Below, piece by piece: positions 21,912-34,381 of a stretch of 64,000 nucleotides of DNA (positions are counted from its first letter, which is position 1; every line of letters starts with the position of its first letter). Made by a program: the position numbers and the translations under genes. Source of the stretch: Undaria pinnatifida. Taxonomy: Eukaryota > Sar > Phaeophyceae > Laminariales > Alariaceae. Location: positions 19,950,691 through 20,014,690 of the forward strand of contig JABAKD010000023.1 in NCBI GenBank assembly GCA_012845835.1. The letters are read 5' to 3'. The notes beneath the pieces are model-generated. The model was not told the DNA's origin. It saw only the letters and a list, made by a program, of their open reading frames with translations, and did no database searches.

Positions 21912-23725
21912 TGTTCGACTTCCTCAGCGCATCAAGCTACGGCCGCAACACGGGCTCGCGTCGCGTCGTTGTTCAGTCAACACGCTGCGCGGGAAATCGC
22001 AGCGCGCCTCATCACCCCCATCTCGGCGAGCGACCTCGCCGTCGGACGGACGAGCTCATCGCTAGTTTTTTTTCGATTTCGGCTTCTTCGAACCTCGATT
22101 ATTGACCATTTTATCTCACTACTCTACACTGGCTCTTCTTTTTCTTCAGCTGTACCGGTCGGATTAGGGTGAGGTTTGTTTCGTGACGTGGCTGCACAAA
22201 ACAGCTAGTGTTTGTCTAGAACACTTTTCTACTGCCATCCAACTCATATACCTGACCTGCAAATTAACAGAAACAATCTAAATAGTTACTTTTCCATTTG
22301 AAATATAGTCGACAGAGGTCCCGGCAACGGTATTTAAGATAGGAAAAACGACTTTAAACCGTTTCTCGAAGTTTGGAGACATGATTCGTACCGCGTGGCG
22401 AGCATTTTCGGATCTTGTGACGATTTATAGTGTACTCTAAAATCAAGACGTTTTGGGCCTGAACGGATGGTCGGTCGTCTTGCTCGAGTTTTGGTCTCTT
22501 GGTTGACTATTTTGTTGTGCATGTCTTCATACGCGCGAATAACAGTAGTCAACAGCAGCAGCAGCAGCAGCGGCACTACCACAGCAGTACGGCAGGAGCT
22601 GGGTGGGATTTGCACTTTCGTACGATTCTCTACCTTCCGGGGAAGAGCGCGAGCCGTCCCGGGAGAGGCTTTTCATGCCTCCCGCTCGCGGAGTTGGGAC
22701 TCGTCGGCCCTTGTGTCGCCGAGGACACCAAGGGCTGATGTGTGTGGCGGGCGTGGCATGGGTGTGCGGTCGCTAGGGGCCGGGTGGCGAGCAGCAGAGC
22801 GGAGAATTGTAAGTGTACTGTTTTGAGAATAGGGCGAAATGCGCCGCTTGCACGGGAGCGATCACACGTAATATTAGTTGGGCATATATATAGCTCATAT
22901 CATATGGACGGCGGTGTTCCCCCTCCTTAACCCTTTTGTGACTCCAAGGGGGTTTTTGTGATAATAAAAAATGATCAATTCTCGTATTCTTCACCGGACA
23001 GACCGGTTTGTTCAGCCCGGGATGAAAAAAAACATGCTCGAACTTGAACGCAAAGCGATGTATAGCACAGCCACGCACGCACACATCCACACCTGGCAAC
23101 ACCCCTGGACTCGGCCTACAGGAGTACGCCGGTAGGCGCATGAAACCTGCACGCCGCCTGGGGTCCTCAGCTGAGATCTTACGCCTTCCCAAGCCCGTGG
23201 CTGTCTGGGGCGTTTTCAAAGAACAGAAGTACGCTATTCCCGCAGGGCACTTCGACGCTGATTTAGTGATCATTTTTTGTGATCATTTTTACATACTGAA
23301 TTTTGACTGCTCTCAGGGCGTGGGACCACCCGACCAGGGTGGAAATTGCATCGACCGAACAATAGCGGTGATGTTCTGAGGGCCGAGGGACCTTTCTAGT
23401 GTAAGGACAGACGTCCCCGGCGTGTTACCGGAAGGCGACACGGCCGCGGTGCGAGTTTAGCTGAGGGCTGCACTTCTAAACAAGAAGTCTCTTTTGGGGC
23501 GAAGAAACCCGCCGCGTCTGCTGTGCGGACCCAACTTTTTTGTGACAGTCTCGGCGCGCGCGCGGGCTGCTCGACTAGCGGGCTGCGAAGAGCCTAGTCC
23601 CAAAGGGGTTAACATGGGAAACACCCGGGGTTTCAAAGCAGCCACATCCCAAAGGGGAACCTTGTATGATGTGTCTGATGTGTACGTCTAGCACCTATAA
23701 CGCCAGCCATGCCAGGTCATACTAT
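21912..23725. other. No confident gene
   Basis: The frame at 22467-22826 (+) starts at an ATG and begins with a hydrophobic leader-like segment (VLVSWLTILLCMSSYA) followed by Ser-rich and Arg-rich sequence. No homology is visible. Other frames are short. Confidence 0.3.
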
Positions 23726-23729
23726 ATTT

Positions 23730-24900
23730 AACTGCCAAAACGTTATCTCCGGGGTGTGCTGGCATACGTGATACACGATAGTCATCCCCCACTTTCTCTG
23801 GAAGACAACGACCATGATATCGAGCTGGCAAAGCACAGAGCACTTTCGGCCACAGCACCAAACATGCCGGCAGGTCGGTAGTACCGACGACATATAAAGC
23901 CTGACCAGGTTACAAGTACAATTCTACACCAAAAAACACCATACACACCGACCATATCATAGCATGGTTGTCACCAGGGACGCGTCCAGCAGGGTATTCG
24001 TAACTGGCGTCAAGTTGTGTGTTGGTGAATGTGTGATGTTGCACCGTGATCGAACCCGCCTTTACAATAAAGAAAAAAACGGCTAGAGCCATCTCGAAAG
24101 GGTGCCTACCTTCTTTTAGGCCAACGACTAAGGTGTCGAGCTGGTCTTGGCCACAACGCCAGACATGCCCAGTTCTTATTTGCAATTTGTTCTCACGAGT
24201 CCAAATGTTTCCGAGGACCAACGCCCGAATGGGTAGGGTGGACCGTAACTGGACCAAGTCCGGCGGAAGGCTATCTCCCATGGCCAGGGGTTTTGTTAGT
24301 GGGTGAGCTTGCGCAAGTCCCACACTACCCGGAAAGATGACATTCCGGGTGGCTATCTCCACCGAACCTGACCCTCAGGGGACAGGCCGGGTCGACATAC
24401 ACACGCACCCGTATACAACGGCAGCTTGCGCTGCCGGGGTTGTAACGAGGACCAATGATAGGGACAGCTTACGCTATACCTACAATGGGACTCGAAGGGT
24501 GCGCCAGCTAGCGTTGGGCTGCGAAAGCAACTGAGTTAAATCGACACACGACGCGTATGAAAATACGCGGAAGTGTGGTGAGCTAAAGCTTTATTTTTCC
24601 CCATCCGCCGGAGGATGAAAAAAAAAAAAAAAAAAAAAAAAAAAGAGTCCAAATGTTATCCCCGGGGCGTGCTATCATGCGTGATATACGGTAGTCGTTA
24701 CGGTAGTCGTTCCGAACCTTCTCTTGAGGCCAACCACCAAGGTGTCGAGTTGGCCGAGAACCCTCGGCCACGGTGCCAGCCAGGCCCGCACGTCGGTTGT
24801 ATCGGCGTCAAATCCTGTTGGTCTCCCTGTTTGGGTGTAGTCCGCGGTAGACGAGCGCATTCTTGGGCGGTTCTTTATGTCTCTGGAAAGAAAAAATCTC
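23730..24900 (+). repeat. Dispersed repeat cluster with hairpin and poly-A end
   Basis: Three related blocks (near 23740, 24090 and 24655) share TTATC-CCGGGG-GTGCT, GGCCAAC-AC-AAGGTGTCGAG and CGGCCAC-G-GCCA. 24465-24615 ends in the hairpin CATCCGCCGGAGGATG followed by A28. The same end occurs at 56090-56250 and, inverted, at 47250-47310. The poly-A after a hairpin suggests a retroposed (SINE-like) origin for this part. Confidence 0.6.
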
Positions 24901-24981
24901 CGAAAAATCTGGCGAAGTGACGTGGAGGGGGTAGCGGAAACGTGGAATGGGGGTGGGTGGGTTAGTCTCCAGCAGTATAAT

Positions 24982-26497
24982 TATGAGCAGACGACAGAAA
25001 GCGGTATAGCGCCACCATTACGCGCCACCGTGCGGTACAGAATAATGCACCTAGGTTTTTGACCCCGATCCGCGACGCTGATTGGTCAACTCAGCCTCGT
25101 ACCGGTTTTTGACAAACTCTTTGCGGTACATCGTACCGCGGCTTCTCAGCTCGGCCGTCACCGTTTCCCGACGCGACCCACAACGCCTTCTGCCGCATAA
25201 TACACCATGCGGACCGACTTTGCCCCAGGCTCTTCATGGCTCATACCCTTTCGATTTCCGACCGAATCTCAACCATGGGCACAACGTCATGTAGTATCCA
25301 TAGAACGACGCGCTTTCATATTCCTTCATATTTCGGATTCCTTCGGAGATATGGATATACCTCCCCCCAACGAATGTCACTTTTTTTACACTTAACAAAC
25401 CATCTTCCTCGCCTCGGCAAAACGTTTCTAAGTCGGAGCATGCATCCATACATCTTGTGTCTTCGGGTAAAACAAACCTACCCGACCATGTCTGTGTCGG
25501 TAGACTGACTGCATGCCTACAATACAACGTGTAGAAGGCTATGTACAAGGCTACACGTAATATACTCCAGATACTTTCACGGTCCACAATTCAATAGTCG
25601 AAAGCCGTTGTTTCGTACATAACCATCAGTGCACGACCACGCAGATGGTGCCACCACCCAATAGCCTCTTTTACGTTTAATAGGTATTAGGGCATAGGTA
25701 GTGTATTATTAGTGTATAATAGGTTATTTTCCGGACATCTCAAGTGTGCCCAAGTTCTTGACTGCCAAGTTCAAGTCGTGGCGTCTTCTTGCGTGGATTT
25801 CAACATAATGCGGTGTACAGAGTCGCAAAACCGACGGCCGACGTCATCGGGTGTATGTGTGGGCCAACAGGGTCGACCGTCGCGGGCGTGTAGCGGGACT
25901 GTCACTCCGGCTTTGTCCCTTTGCCCCAGCCTTTTTCCCGCCATCCATACATTCCTAACCCAATACTGGAGCCTGTCCGGTCACCACGGACACGATTATG
26001 CGAGTTAATGTAAACAACAACAACAACAACTCCAATACGTGTACGTGGGGTGTGCGAGCTACGTATGGTGCGAGCTATGTATGGTTGAGCAGCGGTTCGT
26101 GCTGTGTGCGTCAGGGGTGTTGCAATGATTGCTCTGAAAGGACCCGAAAATAAAGAAACTAAAAGCGCGTCGTTCTACGGATGCTACATGACGTTGTGCC
26201 CATGGTTAAGATTCGGTCGGAAATTGAAAGGCTACGGGCCGTGAAGAGCCTGGGGCAAAGTCGGTCCGCATGGTGTATTTTGCGACAGAAAGCGTTATGG
26301 GCCGCGTCAGGAAACGGTGACGGCCGAGCTGAGAAGCCGCGGTACGATGTACCGCAAGGAGTTCGTCAAAAACCGGTACGAGGCTGAGTTGACCAATCAG
26401 CGTCGCGGATCGGGGTCAAAAACCTAGGTGCATTCTGCTGTACCGCACGGTGGCGCGGGATAGTAGCGGTATACCGCTTTCTGTCGTCTGCCCTATA
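24982..26497. mobile_element. Long inverted-repeat element (arms about 335 bp)
   Basis: 24982-25317 (starting CAGACGACAGAAAGCGGTAT) reappears in reverse complement at about 26166-26497 with few differences. Matched blocks include GTGCGGTACAGAATAATGCACCTAGG, GATCCGCGACGCTGATTGGT and CCATGCGGACCGACTTTGCC. The interior of about 850 bp has no transposase; it contains a 5'-truncated LINE tail at 25960-26027. It resembles a foldback or long-TIR non-autonomous DNA element. No target duplication is evident. Confidence 0.75.
25960..26027 (+). mobile_element. LINE 3' tail fragment
   Basis: CTGGAGCCTGTCCGGTCACC, GCGAGTTAATGT and (AAC)n match the last 70 bp of the LINE copies at 27940-28010 and 43145-43216. 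A very short 5'-truncated insertion inside the inverted-repeat element. Confidence 0.7.
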
Positions 26498-26549
26498 AAA
26501 AATGTTATTTTTGATATTTCTACAACACCTGGGTACTTATAATGTAGCC

Positions 26550-28012
26550 GGCCAGGTATACAAACAATCGAGTTTTTGTACTTGGGCGGGGCTGTCACCG
26601 CAGACAGAGACCTTAGCATTGAAATAACGCGGCGTTTTGAGAGAGCCTGGGCGTGCTTCCAGCGGTACAAGATGGAAATCTATGATCGCCCGGGTGCGCG
26701 CTTACGGTTGAAGGCGCGTTTGCTGAAAACTGAGGTGGTCGAGACACTGCTTTACGGTTGCATGACGTGGAGCCCGAAGAAGCCTGACTATGACAGGCTA
26801 CGACGGGTTCACCACTCCATGCTCCCCCGATGCCTTGGGTGGCGGAAATGGAAGCGCGCCGACCACACCCTATCGTACGACGACGCGCTTGCCAAGACAG
26901 CTTCCGAGAGCATAGAGTCGATAGTGCGCAAACGGAGGATTTTGTTTCCGGGATTCGTAGCACGTATGGGGGAGGAGCGTCTGCCACAGAGGGTGATGTT
27001 TGGGGAGTTTGTTGGGGGTAGGGCTACTCAGGGGGGCAAGAGAAAGACTGAATGGATCATCTGAAGGAGGATATGTCGGTCTTTGGAATGCACTTCGAAG
27101 GATGGCAAAAGGCTGCTCAGATGGCTGGCAGATGGTTTCGAAGAGTAGAGGAGGAAGCCGAGTTGTTCATGCGGAATTGGCATGAAACGCAAAGACGCAA
27201 AGCTGCAGAGCGACGCGCAAAGGCTGCGGCAGCACCATCCACCGTCGGCATCTCTAAGCGGCCGGGGGGAGGGGAAGAGGGGAGGGGGGGGGGAGGGGGG
27301 GCGTCATGCCCAAGAGACTGAAGTCTGGGTTTGGCCATCATCGTCTTGAAAGTTGTGGGCCTTCTAATGGCCGTGACGAGATAGCAAAACACCGCCCTGA
27401 CTTCTTCGCCATGTTGCGTTCTCTCCACAGTGCCATTGATGATGCACTTAATACCCTCTGTGAGCCCAATGCCGTCTTTAGCCAGTTCCTAGGGTCTGCT
27501 AGTGTGACTTTTTTTTTTTTTCCTTTTCCTTTCGTTGCTTCGTCTTCTTGTCTTGTCTTTTCTTTTCTTCCCTTTCCTTTCTCGTTTTTTTTTCTGTTGT
27601 TGTTTCGCTTTCTTTTCGTTTCTTTCCTTTCCTTTATCTTTTCTTTTATTTATTTCTTTTCTCCAATTGACTTGCGTCTGTCGTGCGTATGCGTAGTGGT
27701 AGATACTACGTGCAATATATACGTGATAGTCTTTCTTGGGTGGCAAGCGGTATAGTCGGTTTCTCCAGGCGTGAGTAATGAGACGTATGCACCGGTATGG
27801 ACCTGGCACATCGTAGACTGACTCCCGATTTCACTTTTATACTGTACGTTTCTGGTGGAGGCATGAATTACGTCAGCTGTGATATATGCGTGTACCACCT
27901 TGGGTTGTTTGTGTTTTTCAATGGGGTATTCCTCAGCTCCAGAGTGACTGGAGCCCGTCCTATGACCACGGACTTGATTATGCGAGTTAATGTGAGAACA
28001 ACAACAACTGCA
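26550..28012 (+). mobile_element. LINE 3' end, copy 1
   Basis: A 5'-truncated non-LTR retrotransposon. It contains the post-RT coding region, a G-rich end of the ORF, a pyrimidine tract (27507-27662), a 3' UTR and a tail GAGAACAACAACAAC. Its 3' half is nearly colinear with 41745-43216. Confidence 0.85.
26560..27321 (+). pseudogene. LINE ORF2 C-terminal region, frameshifted
   Basis: Starts within FLYLGGAVTADRD, the segment that follows the reverse transcriptase in LINE ORF2. It continues through EITRRFERAWACFQRYKMEI, LLYGCMTWSPKKPDYDRL, HHSMLPRCLGWRKWKR and RILFPGFVARMGEERLP. A frameshift near 27040-27060 leads into DHLKEDMSVFGMHFEGW and WFRRVEEEAELFMRNWHETQ, ending in a Gly-rich tail at the poly-G run. 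The RT and endonuclease are absent, so this copy is dead on arrival. The same region is intact at 41745-42516. Confidence 0.8.
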
Positions 28013-28013
28013 G

Positions 28014-28110
28014 TACAAGGGGGGCTTCGCCGCGGCTCCGCGCATGCTCGTAAGGTAACTCAAAGAAGCGGAGACGGACCGTAAATGCGACAAAGATTCC
28101 AAGGGGTGTG
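28014..28110 (-). repeat. Copy of GC-hairpin family (TACAAGG end)
   Basis: TACAAGGGGGGCTTCGCCGC begins two bases after the LINE tail and continues through a GC-rich hairpin to GATTCCAAGGGG, the complement of the CCCTTGG block of the 4.73 and 49.73 kb copies. Confidence 0.55.
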
Positions 28111-28715
28111 GTGTGGTAATAAATCAGTTCGCAGTATCGAGATTATGAGGTTGTGGGGCAAGTGTGGAGCAGTTTTATTTTAGTATAACCTTCCTAAACA
28201 CTAGAAAACATTTCCCAGATAGAGACATGTTCGTTCTCTTGCCGTTGTTTCCTTTTGGAACTCAGCATTATTCCGTTGGGATCCTAGAAACGCTCCATCC
28301 TTCGCTCAAAATCCGCGTATGCCCATATTATTTAATTCAGTCATCGTTAAAAAGTTTCAGTCATCGAAATTTTCAACATAGCATGTGGCCCTAATCCTAA
28401 CTTTCATTCTCTTATTTTTAAAGCTTTCGAGTTTCGAGTTTTTCGTTTCTTGGTCCATTCATTTCTTCAAATTTATTTTGTGCGTTCAAGGTACATGCGA
28501 CTTTGATTGTACACCAGGTATTTTAGCGGCTCCTCTGTAGTGCCGGTTGCCTGGACTTTTATATAGTAAGGCAGCCCGGACTTCCTCGGCTTGCGGTGTT
28601 CTCCCCTCAGTGACCTTTATGCACTTGACAGTGCCCCTTATGCACTTGATGCCCTCTATGTGCCAAATACCTTCTTCTGTCAGCCTCTAAAACCATCTGC
28701 TACTACGAGGCCTCC
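28110..28715. other. No recognisable gene
   Basis: AT-rich stretch with short frames. Nothing recognised. Confidence 0.4.
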
Positions 28716-28719
28716 CCCC

Positions 28720-28800
28720 CTTCCCTTCCCTTCCCTTCCCTTCCCTTCCCTTCCCTTCCCTTCCCTTCCCTTCCCTTCCCTTCCCTTCCTTTCCTTTCCT
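28720..28800 (+). repeat. (CCTTC)n microsatellite
   Basis: About 14 copies of CCCTT/CTTCC in phase, then CTTTC variants. Confidence 0.9.
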
Positions 28801-28878
28801 TGCCATCTTTTATTTTGATTGTGTTCTTCCTTTTTCAATTGCCTCGGGTCATTCGAACCCAGGGGTATTACTAATACT

Positions 28879-29063
<185 letters not shown>

Positions 29064-29494
29064 TGTGGGTCACAATGCTCTGAACCCAACCTGCCTACTT
29101 GCGTCTGAACACAAATCCTAGAACCCTTAGGAAAGTTCCGCACGTTCTCCTAGAAAGATCGTCTCTCGGAGCGATGTCGTTATCGCCAACGCTCCGAGCA
29201 ACAAGGAAGGGTACAACATCCCGAGGAACCTCAAGACGTCTTCCAAGACGCTTCCTCAGCTCGTTGCCCGTTGCTTTTATCCGAGAGGAGTGCGAGGGCG
29301 CGCCGTCGCACACCACTCACTGTCCCTTCTGTCCCCATCTCAACCTAAGATTCTGTCTCTGTACCGAGCACTTCTATTCGTCCGGTGATCGTCAACACCG
29401 CCCACATTCTGCGACCGTAGCCTGAGGGGGATGCTTGTACACACAGCGTTGGAGATTCACACCTCCCTGCGGTGTTCTCGAGAACCAATCCTTA
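29064..29494 (+). mobile_element. Solo LTR of the Ty3/gypsy family
   Basis: Matches the 5' LTR at 32303-32733 along its whole length with scattered substitutions: TGTGGGTCACAATGCTCTGA at the left, CTCGGAGCGATGTCGTT inside, GGTGATCGTCAACACCG, and GCGGTGTTCTCGAGAAC to CCTTA at the right. Both edges join ATT-type microsatellite. There is no internal domain, so it is probably a recombined solo LTR. A small open frame in the copy has no clear meaning. Confidence 0.7.
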
Positions 29495-29930
29495 TTATTA
29501 TTACTATTACTATTATTGTTCGAGCGAAGCGAGTTTCTAAGTTGCACCGGGGCCTCGCAATATAGGCTCCCATGAAAAAAAAATAGTTTGCGTGCGTGTC
29601 TTCGGCTAAACTTGATTTTAGTGTGGGATCATTTGATTTTAGAATGCAGGTGTAGGCAGACCACCACGGAGCAACAAAACACATTCGAGCGAAGATTCGA
29701 GCGGAGCAACCAAACACACACAACAGACCACACGGGCAACAACAACAGCACACAGCGCTCACACAGCGGGCAGCACACAGACAACGGGCGCAGCGGGCGA
29801 CAATAATAGCCAGCGGAGAGCGGGCATGGAGAGTGTGCCCGCTAAGGGTGTGTCCGCTGAGTGTATCTACTGCTGTCTCGTGGTGAGAGTAGGTCATCAT
29901 GGAAAGACGTCCGTTGGGGGCGATTGACCC
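29495..29930. other. ATT-like edge and unassigned sequence
   Basis: 29495-29519 is TTATTATTACTATT-type sequence, the right shoulder of the microsatellite. The rest has GAGCGAAG-like and CACACAA-rich patches and no recognised gene. Confidence 0.5.
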
Positions 29931-30566
29931 AAACTCGGTCCGTGCGCCAACGCCAGAAGGGCGACAGCAGACACGGCGGAGGGGCTTGAGAAGGACCTCT
30001 ACCTAGCTAAGGGAGCCAAGGTCATGCTCACGAAGAACCCGTACCAACAAGTTGGACTCGTGAACGGCATTCGAGGCCAAGTCGTCGAGTTGGTGTTTGC
30101 AGACGACGCGCCCCCGCCGAACCTCCCCCTTTACGTTGTCGCCAAGTTCAGAGGGTACTCAGGGGGGAAATGGTCGTCTCACGAGAGATATAGAGGGTGT
30201 GCGCCGATTTCTTCTGTAGACACTACTTGGCAGGACGGGGGAACGCAGGTCAGGACGCAACTGCCGTTGAGGCTCTGCTGGTCCATCACTATGCGCAAAT
30301 CACAGGAGCGGACGTTAAAGAAGGCCGTCATAGACTTGGGGACGAAGGAGGCCTACACGGGGATTACTTTCGTCTGTCTCAGTAGGGCTAAAAGACTAGC
30401 GGACCTCATGGTAGAGCCAATGAGTTTCGACAAGATAGGCAAGCTTGGAAACTCCGACACCATGAAGGCTAGGTTGCAGGAAGAGGTTGGGCTGGTGGAC
30501 TTAGCACAAAGCACGCAGGGTAGGTACACAGGAATGGGCGTCTTCAACGCCGTCGCGGCCAACTAA
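29931..30566 (+). pseudogene. PIF1-like helicase C-terminal fragment
   Basis: One open frame reads GLEKDLYLAKGAKVMLTKNP, then GLVNGIRGQVVEL, LPLYVVAKFRGYSGG, RTQLPLRLCWSITMRKSQE, TLKKAVIDLGTKE, YTGITFVCLSRAKRLADL and MSFDKIGKL, stopping at 30564. These are the last helicase blocks of PIF1/RRM3-type proteins, including the LPLRLxWAITxHKSQ box, where HKSQ has become RKSQ. The Walker motifs are missing. In this setting it is probably from a Helitron-type element, different from the 1.9-4.1 kb relic. It lies between two ATT-associated LTRs. Confidence 0.8.
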
Positions 30567-30717
30567 TGACCAATTCAATTGCAATGCAACAAACGTCACA
30601 TCGGCTCTATTGCACCTGTGGTGCCCCTCGCAATCACACGAACCAATGGCCCGTGGACGCACACGTCTGACGACAGTTACATCTATCAGCTGTCGCTCGT
30701 TTTAGCGACAGCTATTG

Positions 30718-32302
<1,585 letters not shown>

Positions 32303-32303
<1 letters not shown>

Positions 32304-32733
32304 GTGGGACACAATGCTCTGAACCCAACCTGCCTACTTGCGTCTGAACACAAATTCTAAAACCTTCAGGAACGTTCCGCACGTTCTCCTAGAAAGATCG
32401 TCTCTCGGAGCGATGTCGTTCTCACTCACACTCCGAGCCACAAGGAAGGGTACAACATCCCGAGGAACCTCAAGACGTCTTCCCAGACGCTTTCTCAGCT
32501 CGTTGCCCCTTACTTTCGTCCGAGAGGAGTGCGAGGGGGCACCCTCGCACACCTCTCACACTTCTTACTGTCCCCATCTCAACCTGAGATTCTGTCTCTT
32601 TACCGAGCACGTCTACTCGTCCGGTGATCGTCAACACCGCCCACATTCTGCGGCCGTTGCCTAAGAGGAACGCGTGTACGCACAGCGTTGGAGATTCGCA
32701 CCTCCCTGCGGTGTTCTTGAGTACAAACCCTTA
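32303..32733 (+). repeat. 5' LTR
   Basis: The second copy of the 431-bp repeat also seen at 29064-29494. It starts TGTGGGACACAATGCTC directly after (ATT)n and ends TACAAACCCTTA just before the primer-binding site. The end is not the canonical CA, so the boundary could be off by a few bases. It should carry the promoter and polyadenylation signals, which I could not assign. Confidence 0.7.
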
Positions 32734-32734
32734 T

Positions 32735-32751
32735 TGGCGTTCAGACGGCAG
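32735..32751 (+). promoter_or_regulatory. Candidate primer-binding site
   Basis: TGGCGTTCAGACGG follows the LTR by one base. Starting with TGG, the complement of a tRNA CCA end, immediately after the LTR is the expected position for minus-strand priming. The tRNA was not identified. Confidence 0.5.
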
Positions 32752-32788
32752 TCTTTTGGATTGAGCCTTTCTCGAGTTCACCTCAGCC

Positions 32789-34381
32789 ATGTCCGATAGC
32801 TACGGAGAAAACGTCGACAACCGGGACCAACAGCCCGCTACCCCCGCCGACGGGACTGTTGTGGTCACCACCAACGGCGCCGCTGGTGATAACCCCGTGG
32901 AGCCCGATGGCGACGGCGCCGCCGCAACCAGCGACGGCGCTGCTGCCGAGGCTACCGCGGACGGATCTTCCCCCGCGAGCGCCATGGACGTCGACAGCGA
33001 CAACGCTCTAGGAGCTTCGGGCTTCCACCAGACCAACATCACTCCGCTTCTTTCTGGTCCGTCGAACATAGACTCCACAGTCAACCTGCTCCAGTCTATA
33101 GTCAACAAGGATATCGCCAAGCTAGACTCTGGCGAGATTGCGGAGCTGTCTCCACAAAAGATGGAGTTGATGAGTCGTCTGGTAAGCCTGGCTAGCTTCG
33201 AATCTAAGTCGTCGTCTCCTGCCGTTTCTGTACAGCAGCAGGAGACCTCCGTCCCGTCACTTGCGCAGACATTCGCCGAAGTTTTGTCGCCTAAGTCTAA
33301 GCGTGTAGTTATCACGTCACAGGACGTCAAGCAGGTTCCGCGTCTTACCGGCTCCGCTGACGTCGATGTCATTTCGGTTATACAGCAGTACCGTCTCGTC
33401 TGCAGTTTTCGCGTCAAAGCAGGAATATCGACTGGTGTGTCTGATGCTGAGTTAGTCAAACTCTCCGACGAGGTTGCATTCGAGCACATATCACTCATCT
33501 GTGATGGACCAGTTCTCACGTTGTACCAGCACATAATGGACGGCAGTCTCAACTGGCACAACCCTGCTGTATCCACAGAAATCACTGACGCACCGGATTC
33601 GCACACTGCGCCGAAGAACTGGTCGGAACTGAAAACTGCACTGCTCGTCATGCCCTCTAACTCAGTAGAGGACTCTGCCCTTCGTCTCGCCGGGTTCAAA
33701 ATGGACCCTGGTGAAACCGTCGCGTCGTATGCCCTCCGCTTTCAATCAGAGTGTACTCGTTTTGAAGCGTGCGTCCAGCGTGTAACCCCGGGGCGTTCCC
33801 CGTACGCTGCTCTGTCCGTCGTACTATTCCGCAACGGTGTAGTACCGGGGATCAGGCTTCTTGCTAGTCAAGAACACCCCAACACAATGTCTGAAGCCGT
33901 TGCTCAGCTCCGTCGCCTTGAGGCCGCGAACCTCACTGGCTCTAACACCAGTCGCATCAATGCTCACGTCAGTGCCACGTCCTTTACTACCGTCCCGAAC
34001 CGCACCGCTATCGCCCAGCAGTATGATGCAATCTCACTGCGGGCTGCGTCCGGCAAAGCAGGATCCAGCTCCGGAGGTTCTGGCTCTGGGGGGGCTACCT
34101 CAAGTGGGCCCAAAGGCAAGCCTTTCAAGGGCAAGTCCCCCATGGGTGACAAGTTTCCCAAAGGAGCCAGGACCGACAAGGAGCGTCCCAAGTGCACGCA
34201 CCCGACGTGCAAGAGCAAGGTGGGCCACTGGCTCGAGGAGTGCTGGACGCGGCAACGCGAGGAGCGTGACGCACGCAGGGCGCGCGAAACCAGCAAGCGC
34301 AACAAGGGCGGCGGCGGTGGCAATGGCGGAGGTAAGCGCTCCAAGAAAGCCCCTGCCCCAGACGACGACGACGACAACTAG
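32789..34381 (+). CDS. Gag-like protein of Ty3/gypsy element (530 aa)
   Basis: Opens at an ATG 56 bp after the LTR and ends at TAG (34379-34381). The N-terminal 75 residues are Ala/Asp/Gly-rich. The middle part has the capsid-like features of retrotransposon Gag, with PGETVASYALRFQSECTRFE near residues 310-330. From about residue 430 it is Ser/Gly/Lys-rich, and at residues 469-484 there is a zinc-knuckle-like CTHPTCKSKVGHWLEEC (C-x4-C-x5-H-x4-C, wider than the usual CCHC). A basic RNA-binding tail and a run of aspartates follow. It would form the particle and package RNA. It is intact, unlike pol. Confidence 0.85.
   Translation: MSDSYGENVDNRDQQPATPADGTVVVTTNGAAGDNPVEPDGDGAAATSDGAAAEATADGSSPASAMDVDSDNALGASGFHQTNITPLLSGPSNIDSTVNLLQSIVNKDIAKLDSGEIAELSPQKMELMSRLVSLASFESKSSSPAVSVQQQETSVPSLAQTFAEVLSPKSKRVVITSQDVKQVPRLTGSADVDVISVIQQYRLVCSFRVKAGISTGVSDAELVKLSDEVAFEHISLICDGPVLTLYQHIMDGSLNWHNPAVSTEITDAPDSHTAPKNWSELKTALLVMPSNSVEDSALRLAGFKMDPGETVASYALRFQSECTRFEACVQRVTPGRSPYAALSVVLFRNGVVPGIRLLASQEHPNTMSEAVAQLRRLEAANLTGSNTSRINAHVSATSFTTVPNRTAIAQQYDAISLRAASGKAGSSSGGSGSGGATSSGPKGKPFKGKSPMGDKFPKGARTDKERPKCTHPTCKSKVGHWLEECWTRQREERDARRARETSKRNKGGGGGNGGGKRSKKAPAPDDDDDN
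34379..34381 (+). promoter_or_regulatory. In-frame amber stop between gag and pol
   Basis: The TAG ends gag, but the same frame stays open after it from GGG TGC CCT to the protease, with no other stop until 35294. A single stop between in-frame gag and pol is the arrangement used by elements that make Gag-Pol by stop-codon readthrough. Whether readthrough occurs is inference; a chance mutation in a fused gag-pol is the alternative. Confidence 0.5.

Noticed and set aside
22467-22826. Secreted protein with signal peptide
   Set aside because: Only a hydrophobic start followed by low-complexity sequence; no homology or splice support.
29099-29425. 108-codon frame present in both LTR copies (also 32338-32664)
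   Set aside because: No ATG, low similarity to anything, and a minus-strand frame of 72-73 codons is equally conserved; recent common origin explains both.
32800-33699. 299-codon minus-strand frame
   Set aside because: Antisense shadow of gag.
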